This document shows positions 1-6,673 of a stretch of 23,180 nucleotides of DNA, piece by piece. The notes beneath the pieces were generated by a model that ran no database searches, was not told the origin of the DNA, and saw only the letters and a program-made list of their open reading frames with translations. Source of the DNA: a virus; IMG/VR virus record IMGVR_UViG_3300046355_000128, positions 1 through 23,180 of that record; one strand, written 5' to 3'. Within the stretch, counting starts at the first letter, position 1. Every line of letters starts with the position of its first letter. The position numbers were made by a program, and so were the translations under genes.

Positions 1-553
1 CATCACCTAAACCACTTCCTGTAAAGTATTCTCCTGTTTCAGCATTAACAAACTTAACTTGTAAGCCTAAACGAGTAACTACAGTTTGTTTTACACCATC
101 CTTTAAAGAAATAGATTCATCTTCACTAACACTAAAGTCATAAACTTCAATGTAGACAAAGTATTGGGCTAACTTAATCTTACCTCTACCATCTAGCTTA
201 TTCTCTGTAATACCTGATTGAGATGCCTGAAATTGCTTAACCATTCGGTTTTTAATTTCAGCTTTTTCTTCAGTAAAAGTAAAACGATTAGTTTCTTCTA
301 AGAATTCGACAACAATGTTAGTTACACCTAATCCTACACGTTTATCTTTTAATTCTGGATAAGCAGCATATACTTCATCATTAATACCTAATGATAAAAT
401 CTGGATAGGAATTTTAGGTCCATCATAATCCATTAAAGAATCAATGTTTATCTTCTTTTCAAAAGAAGCCACATAAGCTTCCGTTTTAGTGGAAGCTATC
501 TGTGACAACCCTGTAAACGAAATAAACGAAAAGGCGATTAAGTATTTTACCAT
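1..553 (-). CDS. CsgG-like exported protein, 3' end outside the window
   Basis: The first 184 codons are visible; the C-terminus lies beyond position 1. The ATG at 553-551 lies inside the last codons of the preceding gene, an overlap of 7 bases, which fits the tight packing here. Residues 1-18 form a signal peptide ending in GLSQ; there is no lipobox cysteine, unlike E. coli CsgG, which is a lipoprotein. The middle part follows the CsgG family pattern: a helix GVTNIVVEFLEETNRFTFTE, then a glutamine-rich helix ending QASQSGITE, then LAQYFVYIEVYDF, and near the visible end LQVKFVNAETGEYFTGSG, which corresponds to the strand pair LRLVDTRTGEVL of CsgG relatives. In curli systems CsgG forms an outer-membrane export pore. 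Whether this copy makes a pore is inference, because the part that would carry the pore strands is partly cut off. It is the fifth gene of an envelope cassette behind the endolysin. Family call is fairly sure, role is not. Confidence 0.7.
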   Translation of the reverse strand, partial: MVKYLIAFSFISFTGLSQIASTKTEAYVASFEKKINIDSLMDYDGPKIPIQILSLGINDEVYAAYPELKDKRVGLGVTNIVVEFLEETNRFTFTEEKAEIKNRMVKQFQASQSGITENKLDGRGKIKLAQYFVYIEVYDFSVSEDESISLKDGVKQTVVTRLGLQVKFVNAETGEYFTGSGLGD

Positions 554-858
554 TTTGGTTCTTCAGCTAAAGCTTCTTTTTCAGTTTTCTTCTTAGGAGC
601 TGCAGGCTTCTCTACTACACGTTCAATAACCTTAGTGCCTCCACTAGAAGCTTGTTTTTGTTGTTGTGTGTTATTAGTTGTAATGTTAATAACAGGAGCA
701 GGAGCTACAGTCTGTACAGGAGTAGCTTCTTTTTCTTCTCCACCACCAAATAATTGTGAGCCTAAATAAGCTCCACCAGCAGTCACAACAGTTCCTACTG
801 TTCCAACAATAGTCTTAACTAAACCAGACCAAGTTCCATCGTTATTTTCTTCTGACAT
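547..858 (-). CDS. Small membrane protein of the CsgG-like cassette
   Basis: A 103-residue protein of no family I recognise. A short polar N-terminus (MSEENNDGTW) is followed by a hydrophobic, glycine-, valine- and threonine-rich stretch at about residues 13-38 that could cross the inner membrane or form a membrane-active helix. The rest is low in complexity: a Q/N/T stretch (NITTNNTQQQK), then a Lys/Glu/Pro/Ala tail ending in KW, somewhat like the periplasm-spanning part of TonB-type proteins. There is no cleavable signal peptide. The ATG at 858 follows the lipoprotein stop with one base between, and the CsgG-like gene starts within its last codons, so the three are surely cotranscribed and probably translationally coupled. 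A link between inner membrane and outer-membrane partners is a guess. Confidence 0.75.
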   Translation of the reverse strand: MSEENNDGTWSGLVKTIVGTVGTVVTAGGAYLGSQLFGGGEEKEATPVQTVAPAPVINITTNNTQQQKQASSGGTKVIERVVEKPAAPKKKTEKEALAEEPKW

Positions 859-859
859 A

Positions 860-1216
860 TTAATTTAAAATTAAAGGTTTTTTATCTGTATTACCTGAAA
901 TATCCGTTAAAGATATATCGTAAATTCCACTAGGAATAGTCTTAAACTCAAGAACCATTCTAGTAGTATCCATGTTTGCTGTAAATCCTCTTGTATCAAT
1001 AGGGTCAAGTACACCAAACTTGAATAATTGTAAGCTATACTTAGCCCCAGGAGTTGTTTTAGCCATCACTGTTGCCTTATTCCCTTCTGTCTTTATAGAA
1101 AGTATATTAGCAGAGGAAGAAGTAGCTCCTAGCTCAATTGTAGGGGTTTGTTCAACTTCAAACTTCTCACAAGAAAGTAAGAATACTATTGATATAAATG
1201 CTATTGCCTTTTTCAT
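860..1216 (-). CDS. Small phage-encoded lipoprotein
   Basis: 118 residues with a classic lipoprotein signal: MKK, a hydrophobic core, and the lipobox LLSC with the acylated cysteine at residue 16. The residues after the cysteine are EKFE. Acidic residues directly behind the lipid cysteine are the type of signal that sends lipoproteins to the cell surface in some Bacteroidota (the lipoprotein export signal), so surface exposure is possible but not proved. The mature part (about residues 25-118) is strand-rich, resembles a single Ig-like or transthyretin-like domain (PGAKYSLQLF ... IPSGIYDISLTD), and has no catalytic motif. Its ATG directly abuts the TAG of the cohesin-like gene, so the two are coupled. 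It may anchor or accompany the secreted 587-aa protein; that is inference from position only. Confidence 0.8.
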   Translation of the reverse strand: MKKAIAFISIVFLLSCEKFEVEQTPTIELGATSSSANILSIKTEGNKATVMAKTTPGAKYSLQLFKFGVLDPIDTRGFTANMDTTRMVLEFKTIPSGIYDISLTDISGNTDKKPLILN

Positions 1217-2980
1217 CTAAAAGTTATTGTATCCTGTAATCTTTATGACATCAGTGGATAAGTTAATACCTAATTGATAACCAGTTTTAGAGCTTGCATC
1301 CATATTAGGAGTTACTCTAATAAATGAATTGATATCCAATCCACTTGCTAAGGTACTAAACTTCAGCTTAAATGGTATAATATTTCCTGTAACAGGATTC
1401 TTAATATCCTTATCAATACTTCCAAATTTAACCTTACCATCCTTATTGTCTACAAATGTATACCAAGTATTAGGTAAGTCATTAGAAATGCTCTCAAACT
1501 TTAATTTAGTAGCATCATAAGCAAACTCAAATTGCAATGCACTAACACTAACTTCACCAGCTTCTATCTTAACAGGTATCTCAATGCTATTAGAAGTAAC
1601 TGTAACATTCTTTAAATTAACATTTATGCTAGGCACAAATTGTGGAGTGTTAATCAATAAGTTAGCTGTCTTAGCTAAACTTTTCTTTAAGCTAGGAACT
1701 GCATTAGTAGCAATAGCATTATTAATTAATACTTGTGAGCTATGGGATCTGTTAATATCACCAGGAATAACAAAACGTAACTTTAAAGGGAGATTTTTAC
1801 CTATAACATCTGTTTTAAATCTAACATAGGTCTTATCTAGGTTTTTCCAATTAGCTTGTGTAAGGCCATTAAATGTAGAATCAGTAAACGTAGGTGCACT
1901 CATATACATATCAGTACCTGCTACATAGCTTTCTGGTAGTGTAACTAAGTTTTCTACACCAGTTACTTGAGAAAATAGCTTAACTAAGTCTCCTCCATCA
2001 AAGAGTTTATTCCTATTAACATCTGCAGCAAAATACCCAGCTCCTGTAATGATGTTCTGATTTCTAAAAGTACCATCAAGGTTTTGAGTAACAAATTCAG
2101 CTTGAGCTGTAGTATAATCAGAAACAGTTACAGCAGCAGTTGATAAATCCTTAATAGAATCCATGTTAAACAATACTCTAACATGGTATACTGTATTAGG
2201 AGAGAATCTAGTTTGATCAACAGGAATAGTTCCATCTGATAAAGCATCTACTAAGTAAGTTGTATTAGCTACAGAATCAGTAAATGCTACTCTATGAAGT
2301 GACATGGCATCTACATTAGCATTAACCATTAAAGTAGGATTGATGTATCTAGTAGCTACAGGGTCTAACATAATAATGTTATTCAATGGAGTAGTCATTA
2401 TTGTTGAGCCACTAGAACCATTTTGATTAAATGCAGCAGCAAAGTTTAACTTAATAGCATCCCAAGCATAACCAGGAGCTGTAGTCTTTAGCTTAAAATG
2501 TAATTTAAGAATAGTATCCTTACCTAAGCCTCCAGTAGCAATAGCCCAGTTTAAATAAACACGAAGAATAGATTTTGGGCCATTAGGAGTATAGCTATAT
2601 TGCCCATAAATGTACTTTAAATTGCCATCTGCGACATTATTTGATTGGGTAGTAACATAATTATACCCTGGATAATTTTGATGGCTCATAGAGATTTGTG
2701 ATCCATAAGGAATAATACCACCATTACCACCAGTTCCTGTGTGGTCTACACCTAAAAACTCAAAAGCAGTGTTTGTGTATTCAAAGTCAAAGTAAAGTGA
2801 CCTAACAGAAGTATTGTTATTGCCATCAGCACTAACTAATACATCAAAAGAATCTCCCTTGTTGATAACATTGCCAGCAAGGTTAGTATTGGTAGAATCA
2901 TTATTGAAATATACTTTTACTACTTGACTAAATGATTGAAAACCAATTAGCAAGAATAAAAGAAAAAATATCTTTTTCAT
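1217..2980 (-). CDS. Secreted protein with cohesin-like domains and a dockerin-like loop
   Basis: 587 residues. Residues 1-19 are a signal peptide with a probable cut after SFSQ. Residues 22 to about 205 and about 452-582 are strand-rich and look like cohesin-type (carbohydrate-binding-fold) domains: each has a V-x-V start, a strand of the type ALQFEFAYDATKLKFESI or SLYFDFEYTNTAFEFLGV, and a later LKLHFKL or IPFKLKF strand. Between them, D320-V-N322-R-N324 ... D328 ... D331 spells a 12-residue EF-hand loop as in type I dockerins. A second, degenerate half loop (PGDINRSH) is at residues 406-412. Host dockerin/cohesin proteins of Bacteroidota are secreted or surface-bound. The ATG overlaps the stop of the 170-aa gene by four bases (ATGA). 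No enzyme motif is visible. Adhesion, surface coating or exclusion of other phages are all possible; none is shown. Confidence 0.75.
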   Translation of the reverse strand: MKKIFFLLFLLIGFQSFSQVVKVYFNNDSTNTNLAGNVINKGDSFDVLVSADGNNNTSVRSLYFDFEYTNTAFEFLGVDHTGTGGNGGIIPYGSQISMSHQNYPGYNYVTTQSNNVADGNLKYIYGQYSYTPNGPKSILRVYLNWAIATGGLGKDTILKLHFKLKTTAPGYAWDAIKLNFAAAFNQNGSSGSTIMTTPLNNIIMLDPVATRYINPTLMVNANVDAMSLHRVAFTDSVANTTYLVDALSDGTIPVDQTRFSPNTVYHVRVLFNMDSIKDLSTAAVTVSDYTTAQAEFVTQNLDGTFRNQNIITGAGYFAADVNRNKLFDGGDLVKLFSQVTGVENLVTLPESYVAGTDMYMSAPTFTDSTFNGLTQANWKNLDKTYVRFKTDVIGKNLPLKLRFVIPGDINRSHSSQVLINNAIATNAVPSLKKSLAKTANLLINTPQFVPSINVNLKNVTVTSNSIEIPVKIEAGEVSVSALQFEFAYDATKLKFESISNDLPNTWYTFVDNKDGKVKFGSIDKDIKNPVTGNIIPFKLKFSTLASGLDINSFIRVTPNMDASSKTGYQLGINLSTDVIKITGYNNF

Positions 2981-3489
2981 AATAGCTTGTTAATTAAAGA
3001 ATTACACGATTTTTTTAAAGCACTAGAAAGATTTTGTTGATTAAAGTTACCTCCTTCATCAACTAAAAGTGTAGACATTGAGACTTCTTCCGCAGATTCT
3101 TCTACAATAGCCTTCTTAATCACTTTACCATTATCATACAATGTACCTCTAAGTCTAATTACAACAGCTTCAGTTGCTCCATGAAATACGGATAAATTAG
3201 CCTCACGCTTAAATACATCAAGATATAATATTTCTACTTTTATTACCTGCTTAGAATCATCAGATAAATCGTATTCTTTAACTACCAAGTATTCTTCTAG
3301 TATATTCTTTACACCAAAAGCTATGTTTCTATTACCTGCAAGTGCTCCTATTTGTACTTTATTCTCCACTGGAGCTACTGTAATAGGCTCTGTAGGAAAA
3401 AAGTGCTTATAAATAAAAAAGGATTGAACTGTGAAGCTCATTCCTATTATGATTGAAACAATCCAAGCTGTTATAGTAAATAGTTTCAT
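2977..3489 (-). CDS. Membrane-anchored envelope protein, weakly CsgG-like
   Basis: 170 residues. Residues 7-27 form one membrane segment (an uncleaved anchor or signal), followed by a short Pro/Thr/Glu linker and a soluble domain from about residue 44. That domain has the strand and helix order seen in the periplasmic domain of CsgG and related outer-membrane assembly proteins: a helix GVKNILEEYLV, a strand KVEILYLDVF, a strand pair VVIRLRGTLYDNGKVIKKA, and a closing helix SALKKSCNSLINKLL. The resemblance is one of pattern and not of a strict motif, so it is tentative. The ATG at 3489 overlaps the TGA of the 41-aa gene by four bases. It is the first gene of the envelope cassette and could be a partner of the CsgG-like protein encoded at its far end. 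Confidence 0.7.
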   Translation of the reverse strand: MKLFTITAWIVSIIIGMSFTVQSFFIYKHFFPTEPITVAPVENKVQIGALAGNRNIAFGVKNILEEYLVVKEYDLSDDSKQVIKVEILYLDVFKREANLSVFHGATEAVVIRLRGTLYDNGKVIKKAIVEESAEEVSMSTLLVDEGGNFNQQNLSSALKKSCNSLINKLL

Positions 3490-3611
3490 CCCTGTCCTCT
3501 ATTTGGTTTAGGTTTCTCTTGATACTTAGAATAAGACTTCTTAGCCTTACCCTTTCTTCTAGTACCAAATGTTATCTTTTTAGTTTCTGCTGATTTAGTA
3601 GCTTTTGCCAT
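3486..3611 (-). CDS. 41-aa very basic protein
   Basis: A short frame: ATG at 3611-3609, TGA at 3488-3486, 41 residues. The sequence begins MAKATKSAETKK and holds GTRRKGKAKKSYSKYQEK in its middle, ending in NRGQG. About a third of the residues are Lys or Arg. Both ends support it: its ATG shares one base with the endolysin stop (TAATG) and its stop overlaps the next start (ATGA), the same coupling used throughout this operon. The family is not known to me by function; the KKSYSKY-(x)n-GQG type tail suggests a nucleic-acid or polyanion binding peptide. Position between endolysin and envelope cassette gives no clear job. Confidence 0.75.
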   Translation of the reverse strand: MAKATKSAETKKITFGTRRKGKAKKSYSKYQEKPKPNRGQG

Positions 3612-4459
3612 TATGAAAGTAGTTTATAGTATTCAGTAAAGTGTTTTTGTCTGTCAGCTAAACCAATAGTACCACCATTAACTCTTTTAGTTACAGCAGT
3701 TACTATATCAGGAGTTGCACCTCTATCACATATAGCCCACAAATTGTTTCTCTTAAAGAAGAATGCTGCGGAGGCTAAAGGATATTTACTAGCAACTAAA
3801 TCAGGCATATCAAGAATACTTTCAGGTACAGTAGCATCAAATAAAGAGTAATTGTCTTTTCCTGTAAGCTGTATATACCCACGACCTCTAAACTTATAGC
3901 CATCACCAGAAGATTCTGGACCATTACCCATTCTACTAGCATACACCTTATTAGCAATCTTCTCAGGCTTTCTTTCATATTGTAATGCAATAGTTACACT
4001 AGGGAAATACTTTCTAAATATTCCACACAATCCTTTAGCAGAATAATTAAGATTCTCACTAACAGCTCTAAAGCCTCCACTTTCGTGTCCACATTGAGCT
4101 AAGAAGTGTGCTAAACGTAAGTTATTAGTTATACCAAACTTAGATGCTGTATCAGAAATCTGATCAATAACATTTTGAGGAATGTGTCCTTTAAGTTTAT
4201 CAAGTTTAAATGCTTTTGTAGGCTCAATAGTTGCCACAGGAGCTACGATAACAGGAGCAATAGGAGTTTCTACCACAGGAGCAAATAACTTAGCCCATGT
4301 AGCATCTCCTACTATACCATCAGGAGTTAATCCATGAGCTGTTTGCCAACCTTTTACAGCAGCTTCAGTCTTAGGACCAAACTTACCAATAGGATCAACT
4401 CCAAGTTTAATTTGAAGTTTAACTACATCGTCTCCTGTTGAACCAACTTTTAAAAGCAT
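3611..4459 (-). CDS. Endolysin: peptidoglycan-binding domain plus GH19 lysozyme/chitinase
   Basis: 282 residues, two domains. Residues about 5-58 are a PG_binding_1 repeat (VGSTGDDVVKLQIKLG, GKFGPKTEAAVKGWQ, GLTPDGIVGDATWAKL) that holds the enzyme on peptidoglycan. A Pro/Val/Ala linker covers residues 60-80. Residues about 95-282 are a glycoside hydrolase family 19 domain of the phage-lysozyme type: AQCGHES with the proposed catalytic Glu126, SENLNYSA with the second acidic residue Glu135, and the signature YKFRGRGYIQLTGKDNY at 188-204. It should cut the glycan strands of the cell wall to release progeny. There is no signal peptide, so it needs the holin to reach the wall. The gene sits two bases behind the spanin-like gene in a holin, spanin, endolysin order. 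Confidence 0.93.
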   Translation of the reverse strand: MLLKVGSTGDDVVKLQIKLGVDPIGKFGPKTEAAVKGWQTAHGLTPDGIVGDATWAKLFAPVVETPIAPVIVAPVATIEPTKAFKLDKLKGHIPQNVIDQISDTASKFGITNNLRLAHFLAQCGHESGGFRAVSENLNYSAKGLCGIFRKYFPSVTIALQYERKPEKIANKVYASRMGNGPESSGDGYKFRGRGYIQLTGKDNYSLFDATVPESILDMPDLVASKYPLASAAFFFKRNNLWAICDRGATPDIVTAVTKRVNGGTIGLADRQKHFTEYYKLLS

Positions 4460-4461
4460 AA

Positions 4462-5067
4462 CTATTTAATTTTGGTGTAATACCCAAACCCATAGAGAGG
4501 CTTGCCATCTAAGTCTACAGAAGCTTTAATGTTGAATAAAGCATCTTTCTTAGTCTTATAAAGCAATCCAGCTTCAATCCCTCTTATGCCTAAAGAATTA
4601 CTTGTATTAATTCCACCACCGACAAATAAGTTCCTTGTTGGAGGGGAATACTTAGTAATAGTTTTTGTCTCCTTGACAATAGGAATTTGATAATTCTCAC
4701 GAGTTTTTCTACTTGTTAATTTATTCTCATTAATGGTATCTAATACTGCTATATAACCATAAGTTCCAACTCTAATAGTATCAGAATAAATAACCTTGTT
4801 TAAATAGAGTTGTAGTAATGCCATATACTGTCTTTTAAGGGTAGCATAATTAGTATCAGGTAACATCTCAGGTTTGGATGCTACCTCTACAATTACTTCC
4901 TTTAAAACAGGTACTTTTTTGACTATGATGGAATCGTGAATACTCCAAGATGTATCGTGTACAACCAGAGTATCATTTGGTTTAGCCTCTCCAGCTTGAA
5001 CGTGTTTAGTGTAAGCATAGAATAAAGCTATGATACAACAAACAAAAAGGGCTATATTAACCTTCAT
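4462..5067 (-). CDS. Spanin-like membrane-anchored protein
   Basis: 201 residues. Residues 4-19 form a single N-terminal membrane segment (inner-membrane anchor, N-in), followed by a charged periplasmic part with several D/T-V-V and helix stretches (VVHDTS, VPVLKEVIVEV, ATLKRQYMALLQLYLNKV). The last third (NLFVGGGINTSNSLGIRGIEAGLLY and onward, ending GFGYYTKIK) looks like amphipathic beta-strands of an outer-membrane barrel or plug. Gene order holin, this gene, endolysin is the place where i-spanins lie, and the single anchor plus long periplasmic arm fits. It may join inner and outer membrane at the last lysis step. No overlapping o-spanin lipoprotein frame is evident inside it. The start at 5067 overlaps the holin end by 11 bases. 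Function is inferred from context. Confidence 0.65.
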   Translation of the reverse strand: MKVNIALFVCCIIALFYAYTKHVQAGEAKPNDTLVVHDTSWSIHDSIIVKKVPVLKEVIVEVASKPEMLPDTNYATLKRQYMALLQLYLNKVIYSDTIRVGTYGYIAVLDTINENKLTSRKTRENYQIPIVKETKTITKYSPPTRNLFVGGGINTSNSLGIRGIEAGLLYKTKKDALFNIKASVDLDGKPLYGFGYYTKIK

Positions 5068-5344
5068 CTTCTGGTAGTGGGTCTAAGCCACCTGGTAGAT
5101 TCTTTTCTCTTTCAGCATCAGTCTTTCTGTTTTGTGTTTTCTCAAAAGCAGAGATACCAAAACAAGCTGCTGTAAGTCCAGCGAATACTTCTAGGATAAT
5201 AGGCTCAATAACAAATTGTTGTTGCTCTAATCCTGTAATAACATCAGCAATTCCATAAACTGCTAAGATAGCAAATGAAGCGAATCCTAATACGGATTTC
5301 TCATTGATATCATTGTCATCTTTAAAAATGTCTAGTAATGCCAT
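5057..5344 (-). CDS. Holin candidate with two membrane segments
   Basis: 95 residues from the ATG at 5344. A longer frame is open upstream to 5392, but it would overlap the preceding gene by 44 bases, whereas the start at 5344 lies four bases behind that gene and begins MALLDIFKDD like a normal phage protein. Two hydrophobic helices at about residues 18-38 and 47-66 are separated by a short polar turn (GLEQQQ); the C-terminus is charged (EKTQNRKTDAEREK) and ends in a Pro/Asp/Glu tail. Size, topology and place just ahead of the spanin-like and endolysin genes fit a class II holin that opens the inner membrane at lysis. Many small phage membrane proteins look alike, so the call rests mainly on context. 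Confidence 0.7.
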   Translation of the reverse strand: MALLDIFKDDNDINEKSVLGFASFAILAVYGIADVITGLEQQQFVIEPIILEVFAGLTAACFGISAFEKTQNRKTDAEREKNLPGGLDPLPEDEG

Positions 5345-5348
5345 TGTT

Positions 5349-5498
5349 TTACTTTTTATGTAGTTTATACCATTTGTGCAAGGTATAACCAATGGTAGCG
5401 ACTAAAAGGAGAATCTTCAAAGATTGCTCTAAGTCAGTAAATGATACGCTAAAAGCTATCATATTAAAGATTCCCACTTTTAAATCGTCTTGATCCAT
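5349..5498 (-). CDS. 49-aa single-pass membrane protein
   Basis: A short frame with ATG at 5498-5496 and TAA at 5351-5349. The product begins MDQDDLKVGIFNMIAFSVSF, has a hydrophobic helix at about residues 28-40 (LKILLLVATIGYTL) and a basic end (HKWYKLHKK), predicting a C-terminus in the cytoplasm. The ATG shares one base with the stop of the upstream 98-aa gene (TAATG) and the holin gene starts four bases behind it. It fills the only gap between these genes. I believe similar small proteins stand next to holins in other Bacteroidota phages, but cannot check this. It could be a holin helper or antiholin. Confidence 0.75.
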   Translation of the reverse strand: MDQDDLKVGIFNMIAFSVSFTDLEQSLKILLLVATIGYTLHKWYKLHKK

Positions 5499-5794
5499 TA
5501 TTTCTTGTCTTGCACTTTAGTGAATACTTGTAATAATGGTCCTTTAGCTAAGATGATGATTGCTTCGCTATCCTTGATAAATCCTTTTAATACATCTTGG
5601 TCAGAAGTATCTAAATCAAGAATCTCTCCTTTGTTAAGAGCTAAAGCCCATTCAAAGTATTTAATAGCATCACCCTTAGTTTGTTGAACCAAAGAGTTTG
5701 CAAGTAATTTACCTGCATTTACTTTTGAACCATCTCTTTCAAGAAGGTCCTTTCCCTCTAAATCTGTAAGATTAAAGTTAAAGTTTAATTTCAT
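5498..5794 (-). CDS. Conserved-looking small phage protein, function unknown
   Basis: 98 residues, soluble, no membrane segment. Starts with MKLNFNFNLTDLEGKDL, then a helix GKLLANSLVQQTKGDAIKYF, a second part WALALNKGEILDLDTSD and two more helices to the end. The regular pattern (leucines, GDA, W-A-x-x-L, LD-x-S/T-D) looks like a compact alpha-helical domain. It stands between the fibre-related genes and the lysis genes, where several Bacteroidota phages carry short accessory proteins. A role in tail fibre assembly or as a lysis regulator would both fit; the sequence does not decide. Start chosen at the first ATG, which is preceded by the leader ACACACAAAACA shared with the tail chaperone gene. 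Confidence 0.75.
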   Translation of the reverse strand: MKLNFNFNLTDLEGKDLLERDGSKVNAGKLLANSLVQQTKGDAIKYFEWALALNKGEILDLDTSDQDVLKGFIKDSEAIIILAKGPLLQVFTKVQDKK

Positions 5795-5837
5795 TGTTTT
5801 GTGTGTTTGATTATGTAGTAAAGTTAATAATTAATAA

Positions 5838-6215
5838 TTAACAATCAACTACATTTTGAGCACCAAACAAATCAACTAATTTAGCCTTTAAATGAGTGTA
5901 TCCAAAAGTGAAAATATCAACACCTTGAGCTGAAGATAAATCAGGAACTTTAGTTACTACGGGTAATCCAGCAACTTCATTTGTTTCTTCTTTCACTAAT
6001 TGAACAAAAAGATTATTCCCTATACTTTGATTTTGAGCTTGTTGGGCTAAAATATACTTTGAATTATCAATTATAGAATCAGATTGATTTTGAAATAATT
6101 CTATAATAAAATTTGCTACACCTAATTTTGAAATTTGATAATTAGAAATACGAACATAAGCTTCAGAAGTGATACCCTTATCAGTTCCAATTTGAGTTGT
6201 GATTTTTAATGCCAT
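5838..6215 (-). CDS. Fibre-region accessory protein, function unknown
   Basis: 125 residues from the ATG at 6215, which begins MALKITTQIGTDKGITSEAY and is preceded by the A-rich leader AAACAAATAAATAAA, the same leader type as at the 67-aa head gene. The frame stays open to an earlier ATG at 6257, but that start would overlap the previous gene by 23 bases and adds a poor leader. The product alternates strands and short helices, has no membrane segment, and holds an acidic, polar middle (QAQNQSIGNNLF). I do not recognise it. Its place directly behind the tail fibre genes suggests a fibre-associated or receptor-contact protein, but that is inference from location. Confidence 0.7.
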   Translation of the reverse strand: MALKITTQIGTDKGITSEAYVRISNYQISKLGVANFIIELFQNQSDSIIDNSKYILAQQAQNQSIGNNLFVQLVKEETNEVAGLPVVTKVPDLSSAQGVDIFTFGYTHLKAKLVDLFGAQNVVDC

Positions 6216-6234
6216 TTTATTTATTTGTTTAAGT

Positions 6235-6672
6235 TTAAGGACAATAATATGCTCCATTTACTATCTGAATTGAACCATTAAATCCAGAAGGCAATGTAGT
6301 TTGTGTTACTCCATCGTAATAGTAATAAGATGGAGAAGGATATGATGGTAATATATATCTTTGGCCATATCCTAAAGGGGGAGCTAATCTAGTCCACGCT
6401 GTAGCACCACCTCCACAAGAAACTAATCTATAATATGTATAAGCATTAGCAACTATTTTACTTTTAGCTACTGTTTGATTAGCTGCAGTGCCACTTAATG
6501 GAGCTGATTGTATATCAACATAAGATTGAACCTGATCTCCTCTAATACATTTTTTTGCTGAAACTCCTGAAGGAGGCATTGGTAATAATTGTAAGAATGT
6601 ACCATTATTACAAGCTTCTAAAAGGTTTTCAAATGTAATTTGTTGGTTAGATGGAATTGATGACCATAACAT
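6235..6672 (-). CDS. Tail-fibre-associated protein, possible receptor-contact protein
   Basis: 145 residues. The N-terminal half (SIPSNQQITFENLLEACNNG, then SGVSAKKCIRGDQVQSYVDI) resembles the short helix and strand segments often found near the tips of Bacteroidota phage tails. The C-terminal half is rich in Tyr, Gly, Pro and Ser (LPSYPSPSYYYYDG ... GSIQIVNGAYYCP) with cysteines near the middle and at the end, a composition common in surface-binding domains. The start at 6672 follows the fibre stop by one base. No enzyme motif and no signal peptide. Likely part of, or bound to, the receptor-binding tip. The exact family is unknown to me. Confidence 0.7.
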   Translation of the reverse strand: MLWSSIPSNQQITFENLLEACNNGTFLQLLPMPPSGVSAKKCIRGDQVQSYVDIQSAPLSGTAANQTVAKSKIVANAYTYYRLVSCGGGATAWTRLAPPLGYGQRYILPSYPSPSYYYYDGVTQTTLPSGFNGSIQIVNGAYYCP

Positions 6673-6673
6673 A

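Noticed and set aside
5345-5392. Longer holin start at 5392
   Set aside because: It would overlap the 49-aa gene by 44 bases and gives an unlikely N-terminus; the ATG at 5344 has a usual spacing and leader.
5821-5837. AT-rich repeat TTAATAATTAATAATTAA as terminator or operator
   Set aside because: It is a direct repeat and not a stable hairpin, with no T-run behind it.
6235-6672. Target gene of a diversity-generating retroelement
   Set aside because: The Tyr-rich C-terminus raised the idea, but no reverse transcriptase or template repeat is visible in the window.
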